The translations under genes were made by a program, and so were the position numbers. A DNA stretch of 34,368 nt, taken from the NCBI GenBank assembly GCA_902605605.1, contig CACLDI010000010.1:1-34368 (forward strand), given 5' to 3'. A model generated the notes under the pieces. That model saw only the letters and a program-made list of their open reading frames with translations, did not search any database and was not told the DNA's origin. Below, piece by piece: positions 23,944 through 31,218 of this stretch (within the stretch, counting starts at the first letter, position 1; each line of letters starts with the position of its first letter). Source of the stretch: an uncultured Pelagibacteraceae bacterium. GTDB taxonomy: Bacteria; Pseudomonadota; Alphaproteobacteria; Pelagibacterales; Pelagibacteraceae.

Positions 23944-25134
23944 ATGAGAAAACTATTTATTGCTGTATTTATGTTTGTTTCTAGTTTTGGATCAAATGTA
24001 ATGGCAGACGGACATGCTATCAAGATGGGGATTATCTTAGGATTCACAGGTCCTATTGAATCTCTTACACCTGCAATGGCAGCATCAGCAGAACTTGCAT
24101 TCAAAGAAGCTTCTGACTCAGGTTCGCTATTAGGTGGAAAAAAAATTGAACCAGTAAGAGCAGATTCAACTTGTGTAGACTCAGCAGCAGCAACTGCAGC
24201 AGCTGAAGGAATTATTTCACAAGGTGTAGCGGCTATTATGGGAGCTGATTGTTCAGGTGTAACAGGTGCTATTGCGTCAAATGTTGCTGTACCAAATGGT
24301 GTAGTAATGATTTCACCTTCAGCAACATCTCCAGGATTAACTACTTTAGATGACAATGGATACTTCTTTAGAACGGCTCCATCTGACGCAAGAGGTGGTC
24401 AAATTCTTGCAGATATTACAAAAGATAGAAAAGTTAAAAGTGTAGCTATTACTTATACTAATAATGACTATGGAAAAGGTTTAGCTGACGTATACGAAGC
24501 AGCTGTTAAAGCTCATGGCATTAAAGTAACAACAGTAACAGCTCACGAAGACGGTAAAGCTGACTATTCATCAGAAGTTGCAACACTTGCTTCAGCTGGT
24601 GGAGACGCTGTGGCTGTAATTGGATATCTTGACCAAGGTGGAAAAGGAATTATCCAAGCTTCTTTAGACTCTGGAGCATTTGATAAATTTATTTTATCTG
24701 ATGGTATGATCGGTCAATCTTTGGTTGATGCATTTGGAAAAGATTTAAGTAAATCATTTGGTTCTATGCCTGGTTCTACTGGAAAAGGTGCTGGTGTTTT
24801 TGCTGATGTTGCAAAAGCAAGTGGTATAGATTCTTCTGGACCTTACACAGGTGAGTCATACGATGCAGCAGCTTTAATCGTTTTAGCTATGCAAGCTGGG
24901 AATTCAGCTGACAGAGGTTCTATTGCAAAAAATGTAATGGACGTAGCTAATGCACCAGGAACTAAAATTTATCCAGGTGAGCTAAAAAAAGGTTTAGATT
25001 TACTAGCTAAAGGTAAAAAGATTAATTACGAAGGTGCAACTGGAGTAACTTTTACTGCAGTTGGTGAAGCTGAAGGTTCTTTTTTAGAGCAAGAAATTAA
25101 AGGTGGAAAATTTAAAACAAAAAAACAAAGATAA
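23944..25134 (+). CDS. livK: Liv-type ABC transporter periplasmic binding protein
   Basis: A 396-residue solute-binding protein of the hydrophobic amino acid uptake (HAAT) type. A signal peptide of about 21 residues ends NVMA, and the mature protein starts DGHAIKMGIILGFTGPIES. Family features are the two-lobe periplasmic-binding fold with VRADSTCVDSAAATAAAEG, ADCSGVTGAIAS and ESYDAAALIVLAMQAG. The ligand could be a branched-chain amino acid, but this class also binds amides, urea and aromatic acids. It lies directly after the monooxygenase operon and ends at a strong terminator. The four Liv ABC core genes converge on it from the minus strand and are the obvious partners. Confidence 0.9.
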   Translation: MRKLFIAVFMFVSSFGSNVMADGHAIKMGIILGFTGPIESLTPAMAASAELAFKEASDSGSLLGGKKIEPVRADSTCVDSAAATAAAEGIISQGVAAIMGADCSGVTGAIASNVAVPNGVVMISPSATSPGLTTLDDNGYFFRTAPSDARGGQILADITKDRKVKSVAITYTNNDYGKGLADVYEAAVKAHGIKVTTVTAHEDGKADYSSEVATLASAGGDAVAVIGYLDQGGKGIIQASLDSGAFDKFILSDGMIGQSLVDAFGKDLSKSFGSMPGSTGKGAGVFADVAKASGIDSSGPYTGESYDAAALIVLAMQAGNSADRGSIAKNVMDVANAPGTKIYPGELKKGLDLLAKGKKINYEGATGVTFTAVGEAEGSFLEQEIKGGKFKTKKQR

Positions 25135-25147
25135 TTTTTACCTATAT

Positions 25148-25183
25148 AAAACCCCAGTAGCGAGAGTTATTGGGGTTTTTTTT
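25148..25183 (+). terminator. Intrinsic terminator after livK, GNRA-capped
   Basis: A 14-bp stem (25148-25161 with 25166-25179, two G-U pairs) closes on a GAGA tetraloop at 25162-25165 and runs into eight T's (25176-25183). The GC core is CCCC/GGGG. On the opposite strand the stem is followed by only four T's, so termination of the convergent Liv transcript would be weaker. Confidence 0.93.
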
Positions 25184-25185
25184 AT

Positions 25186-25254
25186 TTAAAACATATACTT
25201 GTCTGCCATATACATGGCCCAAGCAATTGCAGCACCTAATATAATATATTTCAT
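25186..25254 (-). CDS. Possible 22-residue membrane peptide after livM
   Basis: A 23-codon frame (including TAA) begins 6 bases after the livM stop on the same strand. The predicted peptide starts MKYIILGAAIAW and ends ADKYMF. It is one short hydrophobic helix with a Lys near each end, the look of a genuine mini membrane protein. No good Shine-Dalgarno is present, but translation could be coupled to livM. It fills the space between livM and the terminator. I cannot test conservation, so it remains tentative. Confidence 0.4.
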   Translation of the reverse strand: MKYIILGAAIAWAMYMADKYMF

Positions 25255-25260
25255 AATAAC

Positions 25261-26631
25261 TTATTTTATTTCTATTTTTTCAGGAAGTATACCCTTTGGT
25301 CGATACCTCATTATCAGCAACAAACCTAATCCCATCATTAAAAATCTAAAATAAGGTACACTCTCTATTAAGTGAAGTTTTAGAGCATGAGTTTCTGACA
25401 TTCCTGCGGTAAAAAAGTTTATTAAGAATAAAGCAATTGGGGCAGCCTCTATCCATAAGAACCAAACTGCAAAACCACCCAAGATAGCTCCAAAATTATT
25501 TCCACTTCCCCCAACAATAACCATAACCCAAATCAAAAAAGTATATCTCATAGGTCTATAGCTTCCTGGTGTAAACAATCCATCTTGTGTCACTAACATT
25601 GCTCCTGCTATTCCGACAATTGCTGAACCTAAAATAAAAATTAATAAATGCTGTTTAACTACATTTTTTCCCATTGCATTGGCAGCTTCCTCATTATCTC
25701 TGATGGCTCTCATCATTCTGCCCCATGGAGAGTAAAGAGCCTTTTGTGTAAGGATTAATAAAATAATTACTACTGTCAAAAATAATCCTGAATAACAAAG
25801 TTTTACAAATACAGACGAGCCTTCAATTACAAGTTGGTTTAATGCAGCTTGTCGATCAGATAAATTAGAAATTAATTCTAATTTTCCAGAATTAAATTTT
25901 TCAACCAAATTTATAAACCAATCTGTTGTTTGAAGATCTACCTCGTAAGGAGCTGGTCTTTTAAGTCCAATTACATTTTTGACACCTCTAGTTAACCAGT
26001 CTTCATGTTTTATAATTGCTATGACAATTTCTGATATTAAAAGAGTAGCGATCGCTAAATAATCAGCTCTTAACCCAAGTGCTACTTTTCCAACTATAAA
26101 TGCTAAGCCTCCAGCAAAAAAAGCACCAACAATCCAAGAAAAAATAATTGGTAATCCAAACCCACCAAGAAAACCTGTTTTAGCTGGATTGACGTCTTCA
26201 ATTGCTTCAATACCAGGTTCTGCCGTAAACCTTATTAATAAAATTCCTGATATTATAAGAACCGCAATAGCATAAGTTCTAACTTTTGACTTTTGAAAAT
26301 TTTTTAAGATAAAGCGAATAATTAATACCAGTGCTATAATAAGCCATAGGCACATCAAGATATCAAAACCCCCTGCACTCCAAGCTTCTTGGACTGGATC
26401 AACAGAAATTAAAACTGCAGCCAATCCACCAAGAGCGGTATATCCCATAATTCCAAAATTAATTAATCCTGCATAACCCCACTGAATGTTTGCACCCATT
26501 GTCATTACAGCAGAGATTAAACACATATTGAAAATTGACAGTGCGATATTCCAAGATTGAAAGACACCAACAAGTATAATCAAAACCATCATGATGCTAT
26601 AAGCAGCAATAACATTTAAATTTTTTCTCAC
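25261..26631 (-). CDS. livM: Liv-type ABC transporter permease LivM, long form
   Basis: A 456-residue inner-membrane permease of the LivM family, larger than the usual 300-430 residues. The hallmark NIQWGYAGLINFGIMGYTALG lies at about 48-68. The conserved coupling segment reads PWGRMMRAIRDNEEAANAMGKN (about 300-321), followed by GAMLVTQDGLFTPGSY and GGSGNNFGAILGGF. Extra membrane and loop sequence lies at about 75-160 and 225-265. It overlaps livH by 4 bases. Together with LivH, LivF and LivG it forms a complete ABC core that would work with the facing LivK. Confidence 0.9.
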   Translation of the reverse strand: MRKNLNVIAAYSIMMVLIILVGVFQSWNIALSIFNMCLISAVMTMGANIQWGYAGLINFGIMGYTALGGLAAVLISVDPVQEAWSAGGFDILMCLWLIIALVLIIRFILKNFQKSKVRTYAIAVLIISGILLIRFTAEPGIEAIEDVNPAKTGFLGGFGLPIIFSWIVGAFFAGGLAFIVGKVALGLRADYLAIATLLISEIVIAIIKHEDWLTRGVKNVIGLKRPAPYEVDLQTTDWFINLVEKFNSGKLELISNLSDRQAALNQLVIEGSSVFVKLCYSGLFLTVVIILLILTQKALYSPWGRMMRAIRDNEEAANAMGKNVVKQHLLIFILGSAIVGIAGAMLVTQDGLFTPGSYRPMRYTFLIWVMVIVGGSGNNFGAILGGFAVWFLWIEAAPIALFLINFFTAGMSETHALKLHLIESVPYFRFLMMGLGLLLIMRYRPKGILPEKIEIK

Positions 26632-27638
26632 AGTACCTTCCCTTTAAATATCCCAGATGGTCTATAGAGTAATACAATTACTAATATCGAAAATGAGACT
26701 GCAAATTTATAATCTGTAGATAATAATTGAACTAAACTCTCAGGTTCCATACTTTCAGGCAATATATACATAAAAAATTTCTTATATGCATAAGTTAGAA
26801 ATATTTCAGAAAAAGCAATTACATATCCTCCTAAAAATGCACCAAATGGATTTCCAATTCCTCCAACTATGGCAGCAGCAAATATTGGAAGCATATTGTT
26901 AAAATAAGTAAAAGGTTTGAAACTTTTATCTAATCCATACAAGGCTCCACCTATAGTTGCTAAAATTCCTGCAATTATCCAGGTTATCATTACAATTTTT
27001 TTAGGATCTATTCCTGAAAGTAAAGCTAAGTCTTCATTATCTGAATAAGCTTTCATGCTTTTACCAGTTTTAGTTTTATTTAAAAACCAGAACAACAAAG
27101 ACACTAATACAATTGTAACTAATACAGTAATTACTTGTGTTGATTTCAATGCAAGACCTTCATTAAGTCCTGTCATTTCTTTAAATTCTCTAGCTTTAAT
27201 TATAAATTTTTCTCCATCAAAAAATCTTTGGTCTGAAGGTCCAATAATAATTCTAACCACTGCTTGAGTAACAAACATTACTCCAATACTAACCATAGCT
27301 AATTGTACAGGAGGACTTTTGTTAATTCTGTAATATTTAAATACAAATTTATCTATCGAAAGCATATAAATTATCATAAATAAAATTCCAAAGGGAATAG
27401 CTATTAACGCTGTTGGTAACACTCCCAAAGAAATTCCTAGTGACTGAAAATACCAGGTGAACAGTATTGTTACCATTGTTCCTAAAGACATCATGTCTCC
27501 AGTTGCAAAATTAGCAAATCTTAATATTCCATAAATTAGAGTAACAAAAATTGCACCAAGAGCTAATTGAGAACCATATGTAAGTGCAGGTATAAAAATA
27601 TAATTTAATAAAAGAATTAATGCATTTAATATATCCAC
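26628..27638 (-). CDS. livH: Liv-type ABC transporter permease LivH
   Basis: A 336-residue permease with the LivH signature ALGAIFVTLIYGILRFANFA near residues 26-45 and GDMMSLG directly after. The coupling loop is KSMKAYSDNEDLALLSGIDP (193-212) and the later GGIGNPFGAFLGGYVIA segment is typical. About eight membrane spans. It lies 1 base after livF and overlaps livM by 4 bases, so expression is tightly coupled. Confidence 0.92.
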   Translation of the reverse strand: MDILNALILLLNYIFIPALTYGSQLALGAIFVTLIYGILRFANFATGDMMSLGTMVTILFTWYFQSLGISLGVLPTALIAIPFGILFMIIYMLSIDKFVFKYYRINKSPPVQLAMVSIGVMFVTQAVVRIIIGPSDQRFFDGEKFIIKAREFKEMTGLNEGLALKSTQVITVLVTIVLVSLLFWFLNKTKTGKSMKAYSDNEDLALLSGIDPKKIVMITWIIAGILATIGGALYGLDKSFKPFTYFNNMLPIFAAAIVGGIGNPFGAFLGGYVIAFSEIFLTYAYKKFFMYILPESMEPESLVQLLSTDYKFAVSFSILVIVLLYRPSGIFKGKVL

Positions 27639-27639
27639 A

Positions 27640-28347
27640 TCAACCTCCCAAAAAAGAGCTTCTTACTCTTGGATCGTTTAATAACTCATTACCTGTACCT
27701 GAATAACGATTTTCTCCAGTTACTAAAACATAACCTCTATCAGAAATACTTAGTGCTTGTTTGGCATTTTGTTCAACCATTAGAATTGCTACATCGTTTC
27801 TTTTGACTTTTACTATATGATCAAATAATTCATCCATTACAATTGGAGAAACACCAGCAGTAGGCTCATCAAGCATCAAAACTGTTGGTTTAATCATCAG
27901 AGCTCTACCAAGTGCAACTTGCTGTCTTTGACCACCTGATAGTTCACCAACTAATTGTTTTTGTTTTTCTTTTAAAATTGGGAATAATTCATAAATTTCT
28001 TCTATTATATTTTCTATTTCTTCATTTAATAGAAATGCTCCCATTTGTAAGTTCTCTTCAACTGTCATACCGGCAAAAACGTTTTTGTTTTGAGGAACAA
28101 AAGAAATACCTTCTTTAACTCTATCCTGTGGAGATAGATTTGAAATATCCTTACCGTTAATTTTAATTGATCCAGATTTTAAATTTAATAAGCCTAACAT
28201 AGCTTTCATGGCAGTGGACTTACCTGCTCCATTAGGACCAAGAATTGATACTATTTCTCCTCTGTTAACATTTACCGAGCAAGAACTTATAATATCAGGA
28301 CCGTTTCCATAACCTCCTGTCATTTCTATTCCTTCAAAATAGGCCAT
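27640..28347 (-). CDS. livF: Liv-type ABC transporter ATPase LivF
   Basis: A 235-residue short ABC ATPase. Walker A GPNGAGKS (37-44), Q-loop VPQNKNVFAGMTVEENL, signature LSGGQRQQ (136-143), Walker B VLMLDEPTAGVSP (156-168), and the LivF-type ending SGTGNELLNDPRVRSSFLGG. It pairs with LivG, with which it shares one base (28347), to energise LivHM. Confidence 0.93.
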   Translation of the reverse strand: MAYFEGIEMTGGYGNGPDIISSCSVNVNRGEIVSILGPNGAGKSTAMKAMLGLLNLKSGSIKINGKDISNLSPQDRVKEGISFVPQNKNVFAGMTVEENLQMGAFLLNEEIENIIEEIYELFPILKEKQKQLVGELSGGQRQQVALGRALMIKPTVLMLDEPTAGVSPIVMDELFDHIVKVKRNDVAILMVEQNAKQALSISDRGYVLVTGENRYSGTGNELLNDPRVRSSFLGG

Positions 28348-29135
28348 TAGTTATGATCCTTAATTTTAGATCCTCTTCCAAGATAGCTCTCTATAACTTT
28401 TTCATCTTTTTTTGCATCTTCCACAGATCCTTCGAATAAAACTGAACCTTCAGCCATTACAATTACAGGGTCACATAATCTTCCAATAAAATCCATATCA
28501 TGTTCAATCATACAAAAAGTGTATCCTTTTTCTTTATTCAATTTTTCTATTGCACTTCCCAGATCTTTTAAAAGTGTTCGGTTTACACCTGCACCTACCT
28601 CATCAAGAAGCACTAATTTAGCATCCACCATCATTGTTCTTCCAAGCTCTAAAAGTTTTTTCTGTCCGCCAGATAAATTACCAGCTAACTCATTCGATAA
28701 ATGACCAAGATTGAGAAAATCAACAACCTCTTTAGCTTTTTCTTTTACCAATTCTTCCTCTTCGGAAACTAAACTTGGTTTTAATAATGCTGTCATAAGC
28801 TTTTCTCCAGACTGGTTACCAGGTACCATCATTAAATTTTCTAATACTGATAGATTAGAAAATTCATGTGCTATTTGAAAAGTTCTTAATAATCCTTTAG
28901 AAAATAATTCAAATGAAGGGACATCTGTTATATTTTCATTATCAAAAATTACTTCACCACCTGAGGACTTTAAATTTCCTGCAATCAAATTAAATAATGT
29001 TGTCTTACCAGATCCATTAGGTCCAATAATTCCTGTAATAGTACCTCTTGAAACTTTTAATGAGCAATCCGAAACAGCAGCTAATCCACCAAAGTATTTT
29101 GATAAATTTTTAATTTCTAAAATATTTTCTGACAT
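28347..29135 (-). CDS. livG: Liv-type ABC transporter ATPase LivG
   Basis: A 262-residue ABC ATPase. Walker A GPNGSGKTT (38-46), the LivG-typical LLRTFQIAHEF segment (83-93), signature LSGGQKKL (154-161), Walker B LVLLDEVGAGVN, and H-loop MIEHDMDFI. In Walker B the usual EP pair reads EV. The ending SVEDAKKDEKVIESYLG is diagnostic for LivG. It begins 5 bases after the ProC-like gene, placing that enzyme at the head of this transporter operon. Confidence 0.93.
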   Translation of the reverse strand: MSENILEIKNLSKYFGGLAAVSDCSLKVSRGTITGIIGPNGSGKTTLFNLIAGNLKSSGGEVIFDNENITDVPSFELFSKGLLRTFQIAHEFSNLSVLENLMMVPGNQSGEKLMTALLKPSLVSEEEELVKEKAKEVVDFLNLGHLSNELAGNLSGGQKKLLELGRTMMVDAKLVLLDEVGAGVNRTLLKDLGSAIEKLNKEKGYTFCMIEHDMDFIGRLCDPVIVMAEGSVLFEGSVEDAKKDEKVIESYLGRGSKIKDHN

Positions 29136-29140
29136 TCAGT

Positions 29141-29908
29141 CTATTTATTTAGTCTTCGATGAATGCTATTTAAAGTTTTTTCAAGAGATTTATAAAATCC
29201 AGCTTTTGATAACTCTTTAACACCTTGCTCGTTTAAACCTTTTGGAGTTTGAGACTCTTTAACCAAAAACTTTAAATTTTCTTTTGAATTTTTAACTGCA
29301 TCTTCAGATAAGGCTAAGAATAACGATGTAATATATTTTTGAGCATTATCTCTTTTTACTCCTCTTTTAACTAACCAATCAATCATTACTCTCAATAATT
29401 CATAAAATGGAGCCATCATGCCAGAAGTTGTCCAAAAGTTAATTGAAGATTTCTCTTTTTTGATTTCAACAGTTGTTCCTAAATGATTAAAAAACTTCTT
29501 AACTTTAATATTTGGAGGGCAAATAGGTACTGGGCCTTTCTTTAAAGAAATTGGTGGCAAAGGTATTGCTCTAACTATTTTTGCTTTAACTTTTATAGCT
29601 TTTTTTAATTGTGATAATGAAATCGTAGAAATAAAACTTATAATTATATGTTTGGATTTAAATTTTAAGTTTTTAATAATTTTTTCACCCACGCTTGGAG
29701 TTACTGACAAGAAAACCCAGTCTGATTGATCGACAATTTGCTGATTGGTTTTAGCAATGGTAATTTTCTTAAATTTTGCCTTTAAACCCTTAGCTATTTT
29801 TGTATTTCTTGGAGAAATTATTATTTTCTTATAGGATATTTTAGATGTGCAAATTCCAGTAATTACTGAAGATGCTATTTTACCAGTGCCAATAAATCCT
29901 AAATTCAT
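29141..29908 (-). CDS. Divergent ProC-like NAD(P)-dependent reductase
   Basis: A 255-residue protein with pyrroline-5-carboxylate reductase architecture. The N-terminal Rossmann motif is GFIGTGKIASSV (4-15), RAIPLPPISLKKG (113-125) replaces the usual RxMPNTP segment, and a helical C-domain follows (TTSGMMAPFYELL). The hallmark SPGGTT of true ProC reads TPKGLN (221-226), so a substrate other than pyrroline-5-carboxylate is likely. A C=N reduction of a related imine is a reasonable guess. It lies between the CsiD-like gene and livG, all on one strand, pointing to catabolism rather than proline synthesis. Its start codon overlaps a 21-base inverted repeat. Confidence 0.78.
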   Translation of the reverse strand: MNLGFIGTGKIASSVITGICTSKISYKKIIISPRNTKIAKGLKAKFKKITIAKTNQQIVDQSDWVFLSVTPSVGEKIIKNLKFKSKHIIISFISTISLSQLKKAIKVKAKIVRAIPLPPISLKKGPVPICPPNIKVKKFFNHLGTTVEIKKEKSSINFWTTSGMMAPFYELLRVMIDWLVKRGVKRDNAQKYITSLFLALSEDAVKNSKENLKFLVKESQTPKGLNEQGVKELSKAGFYKSLEKTLNSIHRRLNK

Positions 29909-29927
29909 AAAGTATTGAATACTTTAT
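29907..29927 (-). promoter_or_regulatory. Inverted repeat touching the ProC-like start codon
   Basis: Two 10-base arms (29907-29916 and 29918-29927) around one central base form a perfect inverted repeat; on the transcribed strand the core is AAAGTATT / AATACTTT. It takes in the first two bases of the start codon. A perfect TATAAT on the minus strand (29937-29932) would start transcription near the repeat, so it may be an operator or an RNA hairpin. Confidence 0.5.
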
Positions 29928-29942
29928 ATTGATTATATTGAA

Positions 29943-30854
29943 TTAATTAACAAAAAAAGAGCCTCTAATTCTCAACAATTCCCTACTTAATTCTTTATTT
30001 TCTTTGAATGGTTTTCTTCCATGAAGCCAGAAATAATTATTAGCTATAATAGAATGACCTACTGGTAATTTAGTAATTATTTTATTTTTACTTTCCTCTA
30101 AGGCATCAGATAATTTTTGTAAAAAATTTCCCTGTTCCATATTTTTTGGTTCTGGAAATTGATCTATATATGAAATTTTAGGTCTTCCTTCTTTATCTAA
30201 AGAAAAAACTGGATGCTCTACCTTATAATCAATATTTTTACTCTTAGGAGACCCCCAAATAAAATCTTGTTGACCAACAGGATCATTGGATAAATCATCA
30301 CAATGCTCCCAATCATCTAAATGTAACATAGCGGTTTCACCACCTTGTACATTTTGCTCCTCTAGTTTAGTCATAACTAACCAATCTGTAACTTCCTTTA
30401 CATATGTTCCATCTGTGTGCAAATCCATATTTCTGTAAGCTTTTCTCAAATAAGAGTCACTAGCGTCTTCATGCTTTACATGAAATCTAGCATAGTATTT
30501 TCCAGCCATAGAGTCATGATTTGGGATTCCAATAAGGTGAGCTACAGCAGTTGACAATTTTACCAAAAATTTATCATTAGTTTTTGATGAAATATTTTTA
30601 GGACCAATAATAAAGCAACCGGTTGATCTGTCTCGGATTATCGAATTGATTAATTTACTTAGTTTATTATTAGTTAAATCGTCAAGACTCTTTGCAATTG
30701 TAAATCTAGTAAATGGTTTAAGTTCTAGTGCAGTAAGATCAAATTTATTAAAAGGAAAAATTAATTTTTTTACGATTTCATCATCTAATTGAATATTTAA
30801 TATTCTACTAGAGTCTTTGTGATTGTGAACTTCTATACCTTCAATTTTTTCCAT
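29943..30854 (-). CDS. glaH: CsiD/GlaH-type 2-oxoglutarate-dependent hydroxylase
   Basis: A 303-residue Fe(II)/2-oxoglutarate oxygenase that I recognise as CsiD (glutarate 2-hydroxylase). The iron triad is His146 and Asp148 in MDLHTDGTYV, plus His279 in FWLHGRKPF. Family-specific segments are TDWLVMTKLEEQNVQGGETA (156-175), LHLDDWEHCDDL (177-188), SYIDQFPEPKNMEQG and SRELLRIRGSFF, which carries the arginine expected to bind 2-oxoglutarate. E. coli CsiD makes L-2-hydroxyglutarate from glutarate in lysine breakdown. Its usual partner LhgO and the gab genes are absent here, so the substrate may be another five-carbon acid. A promoter immediately upstream predicts an almost leaderless mRNA. Confidence 0.9.
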   Translation of the reverse strand: MEKIEGIEVHNHKDSSRILNIQLDDEIVKKLIFPFNKFDLTALELKPFTRFTIAKSLDDLTNNKLSKLINSIIRDRSTGCFIIGPKNISSKTNDKFLVKLSTAVAHLIGIPNHDSMAGKYYARFHVKHEDASDSYLRKAYRNMDLHTDGTYVKEVTDWLVMTKLEEQNVQGGETAMLHLDDWEHCDDLSNDPVGQQDFIWGSPKSKNIDYKVEHPVFSLDKEGRPKISYIDQFPEPKNMEQGNFLQKLSDALEESKNKIITKLPVGHSIIANNYFWLHGRKPFKENKELSRELLRIRGSFFVN

Positions 30855-30859
30855 ATTAA

Positions 30860-30888
30860 ATTTTAAATTAACTTAAATAATAAATCAA
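30860..30888 (-). promoter_or_regulatory. Sigma-70 promoter directly before csiD/glaH
   Basis: On the minus strand: TTGATT (30888-30883), a 17-base spacer, TAAAAT (30865-30860). The -10 ends five bases before the ATG at 30854, so transcription should start at or next to the start codon. No Shine-Dalgarno is present. Confidence 0.6.
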
Positions 30889-30894
30889 TTTGAA

Positions 30895-31218
30895 TTAAAA
30901 ATAATTGTTAATGGCTGCCATACATAAGGCAGAAAAAACTGTGGGATAAACATAATTTTGTTTAGACACAAAGAATACAAATAATGACAATATGACAACA
31001 ATTATTCTACTTAAATAACTTGCGTCAATAAGAACACCAGCAGGAAAGATAATTGTTCTCGCAATTAGTGCTGCTAAAGTTGCATAAGCTAAACAATTAA
31101 ACCATTTAAATAATTTTGAAGTCTCCTTAATACCTTGTGAGCTTACGGCTCCAAGAAATCTTGAAATAAAAGTTGCTAATGAAGTAACTAAGATTGCATA
31201 AAAAATACTAACTGACAT
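30895..31218 (-). CDS. azlD: Branched-chain amino acid export subunit AzlD
   Basis: A 107-residue membrane protein with three to four short hydrophobic segments, matching the AzlD family in length and in the TFISRFLGA and FNCLAYATLAALIARTI segments. AzlD works with AzlC in exporting branched-chain amino acids or analogues. Its start lies within the last codons of azlC (11-base overlap), a common arrangement for this pair. The stop is followed by the csiD/glaH promoter. Confidence 0.87.
   Translation of the reverse strand: MSVSIFYAILVTSLATFISRFLGAVSSQGIKETSKLFKWFNCLAYATLAALIARTIIFPAGVLIDASYLSRIIVVILSLFVFFVSKQNYVYPTVFSALCMAAINNYF

Noticed and set aside
23913..24356. 147-codon open frame antisense to livK
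   Set aside because: Ala/Ser/Ile-rich shadow of the Ala-rich livK coding frame; no recognisable motif and no ribosome binding site.
25148..25183. Bidirectional terminator serving livM equally well
   Set aside because: On the minus strand the stem is followed by only four T's and then ATATAGG, so it is at best a weak terminator in that direction.
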